Shown here in pieces: positions 13,093 to 25,482 of a DNA stretch of 64,000 nucleotides. The stretch covers positions 2,356,001-2,420,000 of the forward strand of contig NC_026655.2 of assembly GCF_000004075.3 (NCBI RefSeq). The letters are read 5' to 3'. Both the position numbers and the translations under genes were made by a program. Below the pieces are notes generated by a model, which was given only the letters and a program-made list of their open reading frames with translations, had not been told where the DNA came from and ran no database searches. Numbering within the stretch: the stretch's first letter is position 1; every line of letters begins with the position of its first letter. Source of the stretch: Cucumis sativus. Lineage: Eukaryota; Streptophyta; Magnoliopsida; Cucurbitales; Cucurbitaceae.

Positions 13093-16000
13093 AGTGAAGG
13101 AATTGGATTGGTATGAGAAGAAGAAAAAGAAGATGATGAAAAATCGAGAGAGAAGAAGAGAAATAGAAAAAGAAAAGTGGGGAAGGAATCGACGGTGGGT
13201 TTTGTTTTTGTAATGATGGCCGCAAGTGGTTTTCCAAGAAAACGGGTAGTTTTCCAGTTTGGTCGTTCTCTGGTTTTGGTAACCAATGGGGAAAGTTTTT
13301 GTTGACAAATTGTCATTTGTTTCCATAAATTAATAGTTTATTTTACCACTTGACAAATAAAGAATGGATGTGGTTATGATAGTAAAAATTAGTTTATAGT
13401 TGCACATAATTATATGATAAAAAGGATGAGTAAGATTTGTATGTATGAATGAAGGCTGGGGGGGGGGGTAAGGGAAAACCGGATGGAAGGGAAGTACAAA
13501 GGGCGCCCACAGTGTGAGAGTTTGGAATGGAAAAAAGAAAAAAAAGAAAAAGAAAAGAATTAAGAATAGTGATTGAAAGCGGAGAATGGGATTAAGTGGG
13601 AATTGAAATCCCCAAAGCCACGCGCTTGCCTTTCCATGTTCCAATCAACTCGGACTTTTCTTTACTATCTACGGATTCCCACACACAAACACACATTTCT
13701 TTATTTCTATCTCTCTCTCTCTCCCTCTCTTTTTAATTCCTTATGTGGACCCTATCCAACGGCGGCTATTCCTAACTTATCCCATATCCCATTATGCCTC
13801 ATTCTAATCTTACTTTTATCATTCATCTATTACTCGTAACTGTTCTAAATTCAATTTATGTTTGATTGTTAGTGGTAAAAGTTATGAGTATTAAGTCATG
13901 CTGAATTATGAATGTGTTGTGTTCCATTAAATTGTCTGTTTTCGCTATCAATTTAGAGGTATGCTTCAACCACACCAACATAGTTAATTGGAGCTTACTT
14001 TTTATATGGTCATTCATGAAATTAGTTCCACATGGAGGATAAGTATCATCTCAATCAATGTTGTAAATCAACTAGAGTTTGGCAGTAAAAGTAAGAGGAA
14101 CTTTCCATCATCTTTCTTATACACGAAACCAACTTGAAACATTTTTTAAAAATTTATTATACTTCAAATATTTTTTTTTTACGTAAATTGTACTTTAGTT
14201 GTGAAAAAAGGTACCATCTAAAACAAAAACAAAGCTTGATCGAATAACAAAATTTTCTTGAAATTATATATATGGTTGCCACTATTGACCATATCTATTG
14301 TATATATCAATTCATAATAGTACGAGACAATATAATTTCTTGACATACCTTGTAATCTTGTTTAGAGTATGAGTCGAGTCAAATATCTCCTAACATGTAC
14401 CTTTAAATTTGGGATTCGAAACAATCGATAAATATGGTCAATAGTGGCAACCATGTGGGACTAAGAGAGATTGGAAAAATGAGGGAGAAGAAAAAAAGTA
14501 ATTTAATAATTAAAAATTAATAATTTTGTAAGAAAACTCGACCGAAAAGACTAACAGTGATAATAAAAGTAAACTTTAGGGCTAAAATTGCTCAAATATA
14601 ACCTAAACTAAATTTTATATATAAAAAAGTTACTCTTTTCACATCAAGATAATATAAAATAAAGAATTAACGGTAATTGAACAATGTCATTAAAATAAGA
14701 AGTCATTACCAAATTTCAAATTCATTAAAAAGTTAAATTAATATTAAAACGAGTATGATTTAACTTCAAAACTAAAGTTATCAAAAGACTTTATTAGTCA
14801 CAACGTGTTAGAGTTAAAAAAGTAAAATTTTGTTATCTTTATTCTTTTTAAAATTTGAAAGGCTAAAACTCAAAATTTCAACAGCAAAATCAATTGTAGT
14901 GTCATTTTTCAATAAAGAGAATATAAAGAATATCAAATAAATCAAAGTTTCTATTACACCTAAAATTGTTAGAAGACAAAAATCAAAAGTTTAACAACTT
15001 ATGCCACATTGTTTGAAAGGGACATTAAATTTTATTTAAAGCATATAAACTTTTTTTAAAAAATTGTTGATGAATGACTTAGCTATTTATTGATTTGTTA
15101 AATTGACCATTAAACCGAAAGTGATATATATTTATTTCTTTGAGATCGAATATTCAAATTATCTTCGTATCTACAAGTAGCTATTAATTTTATATATTAT
15201 TATTCGTTTTCTACCCGGTCACCGAACTTGATCCAACAAGGGCTAAAAGAATCTAATACAAATGCTTACTTCATTCATACATATCATACTTAAATACAAA
15301 ACACAAGATTTGTTCATAAAATTTTGACTGTATTTTTTTACCAACAATCATATATAATTATTCTATTTTCGATTCATAACCTTAAACCAAACAATTCATA
15401 ATGACTTTCTAAATTTAAACTCGACCTAAACAAAGAGTTAACTCAGTGAGATAACTCGTTGGTTGTTGTGCACAACAAAGGTACCAAATAAAAGAGAGGC
15501 CATGTGCAAATCAAATACAAAAAAGCCTCCATGGATGGCAACCAATTTATTGCATCCTAATTATTTCAGTTACCAAGAAAGAAATGTTAAAGCTGACCTC
15601 CATGGATGACTTCCAAACTTCTTTTTTTTCTTTTTAAGAAAAACAAAGGAAAAAGAGACCATAAATCAAACCTACTTTCTCTTTGTTTAAGAGAAAAATA
15701 TGGTCTAAAGTACATAAAATTTTAATGGTTAAATTATAAGTTTAGTTTTATCTCGTTTTTACTGACATTTAGAAACCAACAAGGTTTAAGAACTAAAAAT
15801 AATATTGAAATTTAAGTAAGAATTCAACCCTTTAGTTTATAAAATAATCACAAGAAATTTAACAATACAACCATAATTTTGAAAAATAAAAAACAAAAAG
15901 TTCATTATAACTTTTAAAAAAATTATTTTACTCAGATCAACCCAACTCTTCTAAATTATCTAAATTGCAACCGTCCCCAAAAAGATGATGTGAAGGAATG

Positions 16001-16777
16001 AAGGCTACATAATTTCAAACAAAAAGATGAAATATTCACATTCAAAGTGATGGGAAATTGTTCATATCACCATTATCATCGCTATCACTACCTAAATAGA
16101 AAGAAGAAGAAAAGGAGAATCATTCCCATAAAGGTCTCCACTTTTCTTTATGATATCTCATTTTTGCAGTAGAAAAATGGCCACCAAGGCTCCCACCATT
16201 TGTAGCCAATAAAATACAAAACCATTCATGCGTGAGCATATTTTCTAGTTATAGATAAGATATATAATATATATAGTGTACTTGTACGGTCTCACTATTT
16301 TATCTCCTATACCCTCATTTTCTTTTTAATTTATGAAAGTGACCCCCTAAATATATTGATATTAGAGTTGAGAGGACACACACACACACATATATATATA
16401 AGAAAACAACAAAGACAGACAATGGAGAAAGGCTTAAATCTTGCCTTTCTCTACTTTATTTCCTCTGATTAGATATAGTCCAAAACATCATTAGTCACCT
16501 TAATTACACAGATATCTCCTTTGAGATGATTTCATGAACAACTAATAACAAAAGGACTCGATAAGAACAAACCCCATCATGCCATTTCATCGACTCTTCT
16601 ATGTACAACTTTACACACTAATGAAAAAGATGAAAAGAAAAGAAAAAAAAAACATCAGTTTTAGTTTCAAATCCAATTTCTCTGTCATAAATCTTCTCCC
16701 ACTTCAAAAAAACTTAGGCTATGGCTACCTCCCTCCTCCTCCTCCTCCTTCCCCATTTGGTTATATATATATGGTCT
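13093..16777. other. intergenic region between the LOB gene promoter and the 3' end of the conserved small gene
   Basis: About 3.7 kb. Upstream of the LOB gene are a G homopolymer of about 10 nt (near 13459-13468) and a CT-rich run (13710-13733). The rest is AT-rich and has no convincing coding sequence. It contains a separated inverted repeat at 14272-14300/14426-14454, listed on its own. CA/TA microsatellites lie at 16378-16400. The last few hundred bases are probably the 3' untranslated region of the next minus-strand gene. Confidence 0.55.
14272..14454. repeat. short inverted repeat (fold-back), arms of about 29 bp
   Basis: The 23-bp arm starting ATGGTTGCCACTATTGACCA at 14272 has a perfect reverse complement at 14432-14454. 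Allowing two mismatches, the pairing extends to 14300 and 14426. The loop is about 125 nt. No target-site duplication or known MITE end was recognised. Confidence 0.6.
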
Positions 16778-17527
16778 CTAAGCCACAGCAGAAATGCTGC
16801 AGTTTCGGGCATCGCGGTTGAGACAGTCGAATCCTTCAATTCTAACTGCTGCTGGTCGATGCCCGAATTTTGCTCGGGCGCATCCTCCTTTATGGGTGGA
16901 TGGAGATGGTGGCCCTTCGCATGGTTGGTAGATAGTGTTGTTACCATTGCCAAATTGCTCATCTTGAACTAAAGGGTTGGAAGCTCTACTTGGTGGAGAC
17001 CCCCAAAAGAATGGTGGAGATGATGCTAATTGGTGGCTAAAATTTTCACCATAACTTTCCTATGATATAAACACAACCCACTATAAGATTATAGGCAAGT
17101 GGTAGCTCTTTAATTTCATACACAAGAGATTTAAGTCATCAATGATAATTAAAAATCAAGGGCTTAGTGAGCGAGAGATATGGTAATTAATAACCTTAGT
17201 GAGGATCATATCTAGAAACTCAGCTCCGGCTCTTGAATTTCCAGTCTTGGAATGGCTGTAAGGAAGCAAATTCATCACATATCAGAAGTTAATTCGAAGA
17301 GATTCAAGTTCGATTCTACATAATTGAAAGCAGAAAGTTGCTGATTAAGGCAAAAAGAAGCTTAAATTGGGACTAACGAACCTGATGGGCCATCTATAAG
17401 CTGGGATGGGATCATTATCAGGAAGGGTTTGAAAAACCAAACGACGTGGCTTTGGACAAACCACAGATTCCATCCTCATCTCCTGGCAGGCAGCCATGGC
17501 GTTCTGCTCATAAACCCACCTGTTCAT
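16778..17527 (-). CDS. conserved small plant protein of unknown function
   Basis: Three exons, 17527-17382, 17255-17195 and 17059-16778, encode 162 residues in a continuous frame. Conserved-looking blocks are MESVVCPKPRRL, LPDNDPIPAYRWPIR, AGAEFLDMILTK, SSPPFFWGSPPSRASNPL, VQDEQFG, and a C-terminal GPPSPSTHKGGCARAKFGH that ends VRIEGFDCL. From memory, these blocks (PPFFxGSPPSRxxNPLxxDxxF and GPPSP...GGCxRxKFG) typify an uncharacterised land-plant family including Arabidopsis At1g68490 and At1g13390. No membrane segment or enzyme motif is visible. The start is uncertain, since Met residues at 1, 11, 17 and 19 are all possible. A donor-like site at 18052 (TTTCAG|GTCTCT on the minus strand) suggests a 5' leader exon at about 18053-18250 and a leader intron. 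Its place next to LBD42- and COL6-like genes matches Arabidopsis. Confidence 0.82.
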
Positions 17528-19687
17528 TCTCTCTGATATTCCTCCTTACAAATTTAAAGATCTAAAACAGACAGACAGACAAACAAACAAACAAACACCT
17601 TTCAGGCAACTTAGATTATTCAGCCAAGTAGAAAGAAAAATCGATTTTAAACTCTGTTTACGTGTAAATCAAGTGTTCCTTTTCTCTCTTAACAGATTTG
17701 AGAAAGACGTGGATATGTCCAACACAAAGCTCAAAGAGGGCCCCTCCTCTCGAGCAACAAAAACAACAAACGGATAATAGTTGGAGAAGAGAGCTAAAAA
17801 TTGAGGGAAAACAAAAAGAAAAGGGTAGAAAATTAAAAAATCATCTCCATCAGTCCTCCCCTTCAGTGAAGGTTATAGTCAAATTAACATTAAAATCCAT
17901 TATCTTCCTTTAGGAATCAAACCCACAAAAAAGGAACAAAAAATTGCGCAGAAAAGAAGAAAGGCAACCCCCAGAAAGATTTGCATAAAACAAAAAATGT
18001 TGTTAAAAGAAATAGAAAACCAAGAGAAACAGAGAGAGGGAGAGGAGAGACCTGAAATGGCGAGCTCCTCCGCAGAAAGGAGGGAGAGAAAGAGAGAAGG
18101 AAACAAGGGGAGAGAAGCAGAGAACTTAGAATTGGAGTGGGTTTAGAGAGAGAGAGAGAATTGAAGAGAAATGGAGAAAGAGGAAAAGCAGAGGAGTTTG
18201 AGTTCACTATTCATAGGACGGAGATGAAGATGATGGGTAGGTTGGGAATTGGAGAGGAGCAATTCTAAGCTGGGCCAACGACCATCGGATAATGTATTTC
18301 TGAGCCGTTGATTTCCTCTTTCATGTACGTGGATAGATCTACAGCGGTTAGATGAGTTATGTGGGGTTTTACAAGGGAAGATTTATTGGCCACATGATTC
18401 CGGATGCGACGCGTTTATTAATTTTAATTTGTAGATCTATAAGGTTATTTAAAATAAAATTAAAATTAAAAGAAAAAAAGAAAAACACAAACACATGCTT
18501 TTCTCTTTTTATTTTATTTCTTTTTAAAAAAAGAAAGTCCTTTTAGAAAAATTCTAACGCTAAGTTAGAATAAACTGATGCAGTGATTTCTTTCTTTCTT
18601 TTGATAATAACTGATGGAGTGACGTTGCAAGTTGCTCTTTCTATCTCTTTATAATTATTTTTTTAAGACTCATATTCATTTAATTCAAATTTTAATATAT
18701 TATAGAGAAATTCTTATTCAAAAACACTATTTACCATCCCAAAAAAAAATAAAGATTTCTATCAACCAACCTCTATCACCATAGTTGCCGTAGGTGGATG
18801 TCGAAATGAAAGTTAAAAGATTCAAATAATGAGTAGAAGTAGATCGAAGAAACTGGTCTACGAACAAAAGCATAGTCTATTTTTCTTTATTTTACAGGTT
18901 CTCTCACTCAAATTACAAATTCAACTAGTAAAGTATAGTGAATTACTTTTGTTACCTTGTATTGGTTATAGATTTCTATCAATGTTTTTTTACTGTGAGG
19001 AATGTAGAAAAAAATGCAACAACTTGTAAATAGTTTAAAGTTTCCATTATTATTATTGTTACTGTTATTTATTTTATCATTTATGTATAATTAATAAATT
19101 AGGTTAGGTGCTTTTGAATTTTCAACTACTTTACATTAGTCACTCTACTTTCAAATATTTTTAAATATAGTTGTAATTTCAATCAATATCAAAGTTAGTT
19201 ATTTGGAGTGTGTTGGTAGGTGAGTTCAATGACAAAGTTAGGTTGAGTTGAAAAGCAAGTTGAAGTTCATGCTTTGTAGAATTGTCAAAAAAGAAAAGAA
19301 AAAAACTCAAACTAGTATGGTATTTTGTCTGATACAATTCAATCCTTTTAGTATTAAAATCAAATTTGTGTTAAGTTGAGCATGTTTTGCTTACATAACT
19401 TGTTAGGAAAGTTGGTTCTTGTACTTGTACAAGTTGCCCTCAATACATCTGTCAAGTTCCATAGGGTGATGTCAAGGTTGTTGCTTCAGCCCTACGAGCC
19501 TTTTTCAACACCTCTTTGTTCGTTAGAGTAATCTTGCCACACCTCTTCTTGTCTAGAAACCCTTAGAGTGGTTTTCATCCCTTCACAACAAACATGGGTG
19601 GATGAGCATTATGTGTTCGAGTCTATCACAACATCCGACCAAATCAATCTATAACTACGTTTGTTTAATTTATTTTTTCTTTTTAAC

Positions 19688-19729
<42 letters not shown>

Positions 19730-21789
19730 TGCAATTGAATTTAAAATTTTAACTAGATTTTCTAAAAAACAATGTAGAATGAAGGATCAATATGTAACGC
19801 CTCGAGTTTAGAAAGATGATATAGATGAATCGATATCACATTTGAATAAGAGAGATCTTGAGAACATGAAATGAGTACATTAAAGTAATGTTAAGAAAGA
19901 CTTTAAAAAATTAAAAGTCACTACCTATACCAACAAGATGTACCTTCCCTTTCGGAGGCTCGATCATAGGAATTTCAAAGTTAAACGTAACTTTCACTCT
20001 AATAAGCCTTTAAGACAGTAAAGATGATGTTGCCCGGTTGCAAGGGATGAAGGAGAATGTAGAGATTCAAATTTCAAATCCTGATTCTAGGGCATTACAA
20101 TCTCGAACTTCAAAGATCAGTATAACGTTGAAGAAACAAAAAGAAACAAGATTTTGCAGTAGAAATATTACAATAAAATTTAATGCTTATAAACACTATC
20201 TCTACTGTATTGGAATCACAAATAAAAGTCATCTCCCTCTTTTAATTATTTTATTTCTAAGATTTACTTCAAAATCCATTAAACAAATTAAACCCTACAT
20301 AGATTATACTACTTATTTTATTTCTCTTATAATCTATTAAATTGTATTTTAAAAGTAGATTTTATAATCGTACAAAAAAAAAATCTTAAGACAAGATTAT
20401 AGACAATAAATCTAAAGTAAAAAAAAAAAAAAATTGATATGAGAAAAGAGATTATAAAATTAAAGTGAATATAAAAATGTTATTAGTGCATGATTAGTTG
20501 GATGAACGTGCAAATTTGATTGGAATATGATATTTTAAAGAAAGGAAGGAGGTGGGAAAATCAAGACGTTATGAAATTAATATGATTGGGTGTAGGAGAT
20601 GAATTTGAATATTCATTAATAAGTCAAAAGTTATTATATTAAGAGATTCTATTTGTCTCTTTGTATTTTAAAAAATTAACCCCAAACCATGGACATGGAA
20701 ACAAAAGGTGACCATACTTCTCTCATCTTTCTACTCTTTCTTTTTTTTCTCTCCTAATAATCCGCCCATTTTTCATTTGTCTTTATCTTTTTGGCATTAT
20801 GGGTAAACATTTTTAAAAAAGTACTTCAACAAAAATCACTTTGAAGGAAAACTACAAAATAGGGATTAATGGGCTTTCCTGGGTTGTATTCATAAACAAG
20901 ATCATGGGCTTTTCGGTCTTTAGATCCAACATATCCATTTGGGCCGATAAGCCCATTACTTCCAAGATTTTTATTGGAATACCCCAAAATAAACGCGGAA
21001 ATAAATTTTGTCTTTACAAATATATATATATATTTTTTAAAAAGCATCCAATGAAAACATGACATGAGATAGTAAGAGAAATTGATTTAATATTAAAGAA
21101 GAAAATTAATGAAATATATCAAACGTAATGAGTCAATGAGAAAGTAATTTCATAGAATAATATGATAATTATTACAATAACATGATTGATTATCCATCCT
21201 TATTAAAAACTTGGCCTTTTTTATTGTCCCCTTCTATTTACTAAGACTTAGAAAGTAGAAATAACTAAATAATTAATCTACTTAAACTATGCATACATTA
21301 ACTTTTTCTTTACATCAAACTTGAAAGAAATCCTAAATCAAAAGTTAAAGTAAACCAAAAAAAAAAGAAAAAAAAAAGCAAAACTAAAGCTACATTGTCT
21401 TCTCAATTTGTCCCCATCTTCTTTCATCACATGTTTTTGCTGCTTCACTTTCCATCTCTTCTTACACGAATCACATAAATTTGATCCTATAATTTAGAAT
21501 ATCAAACCATAAGACTAAATTTTTATTTTATAAATGACAAAGCCATAGATGATCTAAAACATACCCTTCTTGCTTTATTCCTTGAATTCTGGGATCCCAT
21601 GCATGCACGCATTCAAAGATATTCACTTTTCCTTTGCAGCTGACTCACCCAAGCAACAAAAATATTAACTTTTTTTTGGTGGGGTCTTGATAAAATTAAG
21701 AGAATTTAAACTTAATTAGCTAGAGAGAGCTTTTTTTATTTTTTATTTATTGTTTTCTTATTTTTAATATGATTGAAGATGATCCTAAC
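17528..21789. other. intergenic region, AT-rich, with a TA microsatellite and a possible repeat fossil
   Basis: The left 700 bp is probably the leader and promoter of the preceding minus-strand gene; it is rich in GA runs on the plus strand. A TA dinucleotide run lies at about 19689-19728. A 307-bp stretch with TGTAA...TTACA ends is listed separately. The remainder is AT-rich and has no supportable gene. Confidence 0.5.
19793..20099. mobile_element. possible LTR-type fossil or other short repeat with TG...CA ends
   Basis: The segment begins TGTAACGCCTCGAG and ends GGGCATTACA. The ends are an imperfect inverted repeat (TGTAACGCC against TGTAATGCC) with the TG...CA form of plant LTRs. No clear target-site duplication is seen, and there is no linked internal region. 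It is less AT-rich than its surroundings. Family and age cannot be assigned without a repeat library. It may be a degraded solo LTR. Confidence 0.3.
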
Positions 21790-24700
21790 TCAATGAGCTG
21801 GAAAGAAAAGAGGTGTGGAATCTCTATGAAGTTTTCCATCCACAATCCTAACTTTGCTCAACTTTGCCTCACACCAATGGAGTTGTTGTTCGCTTAAATC
21901 CGCAGTTCTTAAAACCCTAGAAACCACTTTTAGGTCTATAAGAGCCATCAAAATCTCCATCTCCTCCTCTACGCTTAGCTTCCTTTTTCTCAAACACTTC
22001 CCCGCACGACGAAGGTCTTTAAGCTTCATCTTTTTCTAGAAAAGAAAAAAAAAAAAAAACATATGTGTGAGGGATTAAATGCAATTTAGACTGAATCATT
22101 AGGCTTTGATCGTAAGTCAATATATAAATATAAAAGTTTGAATATATATAGAATGAATTACTTTTTGGTTAACTTTCTTGATGAGTTGGAGGAGAGTTGG
22201 ATCAACCGAAGGTCTTTTCTTTCTCTTGAAAAATGAAGCAACAATCTGGCAAGGTTTCTCTTTATCAGCTTTGAGGAAATTCATGTATGTTCTTATTCCA
22301 TCTTCCATTATCATTAAAAAAGATGGTGAGGATATTCTTGAACCATAACCACCTCCTTCTTCCTTTATTTCTTCTTCATCTTCAAAATTCAAACTTCAAA
22401 TGAATTAAACAATCCATATACATAATAATTTATTATGACTTACTTTAACATATATTTCATAATTAATCCATTTTAATTACTTTAATCATATGCAAAGTAA
22501 AAACACATCCATGGAAAAGAAGAAACTAAAATTACACAATAAAAGTGTATAAACTAAAATGATATATTTTCTTTTAAAATTAAATTATATATAAACAAAA
22601 TCAACTAGTGAAAGTGATGGATTAATACATAAAAGAAAGACGTGTTTTTAGATAAAAAAGCATTTTAATTATCTACTTTTGATATAAAATTATTATAGTG
22701 TTAAAAAGAAAATATTACCTTTTTGTGTAAAGTAAATTTTCTACCACTATTTTTTTATTATCACATATTACTAAAACTAACTTTTAATTTATCACCTAAA
22801 TAAAGTTTACCATAAAAAAAATGTCATATCCCACCTACTCTAACCGTGGGACGTGACATATCGATTCTACGTCTAACTCAAAAGTATATTTTAAAATACG
22901 AGCTAAACACATAAAAAAAATTGTTTGAAAAAAAATTTAGACTTTTCCCTGCAAATCACAAAAGTAATAAAACGAAAACTTGTTTTAAAGGTTGAAAATT
23001 GATTCCAAACCTCTTATACACCCTCCACATATCGATATAAACTATCATACACTAAATATAAGTACGTTGGCAACTAAGTTAACCTAAGATATAAAAGAAA
23101 TTATGTTTGAGAGTAATTTTAAATGAAAAGAGCATAGAAGAGTACCTATGAATTCAGGGACTTGAAGCAAATTAGGAGCCAAAAGTCTCATACGAGCATA
23201 AATCTCAGGGCGACGGCCATGTTCATAAGGTTCATTCTCAATGTAACGTTGAAGAAGAACTTGAAATTGTTGAAACTGTTGAGCAATTTTGCCTGGACAG
23301 CCATTATCCATTTCTGCTCTTAATTTACAACTACTGCTTAATTTCTTGTTCACAAAATTCTTGTAATTCCAATTTAGTGCTTCCCATGTCAAGCAAATTT
23401 GTGCAACATAAGCACTTTCCAATTCATGATATGGATTTTGTTTCACATTAACATGTTCTGAACCTTTCTTGTTTATTGTTGATAATTTATAAACAATCCT
23501 CTCTGATATTGATCTTGGGCACATCTTAATTGACCTCAATGACTCTGTATATAATAATTCCAATCAAAATAAAATGCACAATTTATTATGTTATTATAAA
23601 GTTGGAAAAAAATAAAAACAAAAAAGTAAATCGCACTAAGGGGATTTGAATATAAAAAGTTGATTCATTTACTAACTTTAATTCTCAGAGAAAAGATTCA
23701 GAAAAAGTAATGTTTATATTGGTAGAGTATGTTGTTGATTGTTGAACTTTTTTTCTTAAAGAAAGAGTTAAATTTATGTGTCAATTCATATAAAGTTGTA
23801 TGATATGTGGACAGTATATATATATTTTTTGTTAAAATATTATTTTAGTCATTTGAGTTTGAATTGAATCTTAAATCTAATTTTCAAAATTATTACTTGT
23901 CTAAATTGGTAAATAATGATTATAATTTCAATAATACAATATCTCAATATATGTTTTCAAAATAAAAAGAGTTTTTCTAAAAAAAAAAAAAAAAAAAAAC
24001 TTATTTTATTATATATGATTAATAGAGATAGAATCTTTTTGTTAACTTAAGGTGGAAGGAAATAAACAAAGAAATGAGTCAAAAAAGATGAATATAGAGA
24101 GAGTAAAATGAAAGAAAGAAAAGAAAGGAAAGGTGACCTGTTTCATGAAGCTTTTGGGCAGTGATTCTATCAAGAAACATCATTTCTTCATCATATTTCT
24201 GGAAAACAGTATAAGATTCCCATTTTGGACAGCTTCTTCTTGAAGAAGATGAAAATGGATCTTCAGTTCCTGATGATGAATCTCTGCAGTTTATTGAGCT
24301 TCTCCATTCTGATGAACTCTTTGATGTTGACCCTATTGTATATGAATCCCCATATATCTCTTGATCTTCTTCTTCTTCTTTCTTTTTTTTATTAACCAAT
24401 ATTTCATTTGGTCTAAATACCAAATATTTCTCATTATTATTGTTGTTATTCTCCTTAATAACAATCTTTCCACCACATAATTCCTCCTCCTTCTTCATGT
24501 AATTAATCCCATAACTGATTTGATCATCATCATTTCTTCTTTTATGATCCTTATTATTATCCTCCACCAATCTCTTCTTCTTCATGTCCATTGATATTCT
24601 ACAAGAATTCACCTTCATTACTTGTCTCACGACCTGTTCGGAGTCCTGAATCGAAAACGAATGAGTTTCAGATCACTTTTGAAATAATAATAATAAAAAC

Positions 24701-25482
24701 AATACTTCCAGATTGTACTAACTTTTTTTGCACACCAATATTTTTCTGAGAAGGAAGGTTCAAAATTTAAATGTATGGACTTTTAATGCTTTTGATCATA
24801 GTGATTTCAAACTCACCGTGAGTTCTTCTGGCATTTGGTCGTCGTGGTCGTTTTCTTGTAGATATTGTTCATCAAGTTGTAAGGCAGCTTGTGGGGACTC
24901 ATAAACTGAGCTATTGGTTGTAATTTGGTCATCTAAGTCTATGGATTCCATAGTAATCCAAGGCTCCTCCAAATCTGTTAATAATATTTCTTCATTATCT
25001 GGAAGCTGGCTTTGCCATCGACTCATCCGAGTTTCGGCTTCTTTATCGAGAAACGACGTACCATAGATTCCACTACCATATCTTTCTTCCTCTTCCTCTT
25101 CTTCCTCCTCCTGGTTGGATGACACCGCGTTGTATTCATATTCATACTCATTTCTATAAAAAGAAAAAAAAAAGATCATGTAGGATGAACATAGAAAGGA
25201 ATCGTCGGAGATCATTGGGATAAACAATAATAGAAACTATATATTATATAGAAGTGCATAAAATAGAAAATAAAAAAGTGAAAAAATATAGATATTTGGT
25301 TATGAATATGACCTTGGGAATAAAGGAGCACCAAGGAAGTAGAATGACTTGAAAAGTAAAATGGATGTGAAGGAGAGGAAGAAGAAGACAAGGAAGAAGG
25401 AAGAAGAGAGATTGTAGAATAGGCTAAGAAGAAGAGCTTGATCATCATCTTCATCTTTAGAGCAACAATAATAATATTGCAT
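21790..25482 (-). CDS. DUF1666 (ribosomal protein L34Ae-type annotation) protein
   Basis: Six exons: 25482-25313, 25153-24817, 24645-24138, 23544-23146, 22379-22162 and 22035-21790. Phases agree throughout and give 625 residues. The N-terminus has a hydrophobic segment (about residues 21-48), so a membrane anchor is likely. The middle is acidic and low-complexity (a Glu run after SSNQ). The conserved C-terminal half contains KYDEEMMFLDRITAQKLHET, NPYHELESAYVAQICLTWEA, LNWNYKNF, QQFQQFQVLLQRYIENEPYE, RMRLLAPNLLQVPEF and LHWCEAKLSKVRIVDGKL, typical of plant DUF1666 proteins such as At1g73850 (from memory). The biochemical role is unknown. The often-used name 60S ribosomal protein L34Ae is not supported by anything visible. 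ATG 25482 is the first in-frame ATG; the open frame extends upstream without one. Confidence 0.9.
22822..22858. repeat. hairpin-like inverted repeat in intron 4 of the DUF1666 gene
   Basis: TGTCATATCCCAC (22822-22834) pairs with GTGGGACGTGACA (22846-22858) with two mismatches and an 11-nt loop. Such TGTCA...TGACA hairpins occur at the ends of some plant LTR elements, so this may be a short repeat fossil. No matching partner was found in the intron. Confidence 0.4.

Noticed and set aside
19689-19728. Frame through TA repeats giving an Ile-Tyr run
   Set aside because: Pure microsatellite translation.
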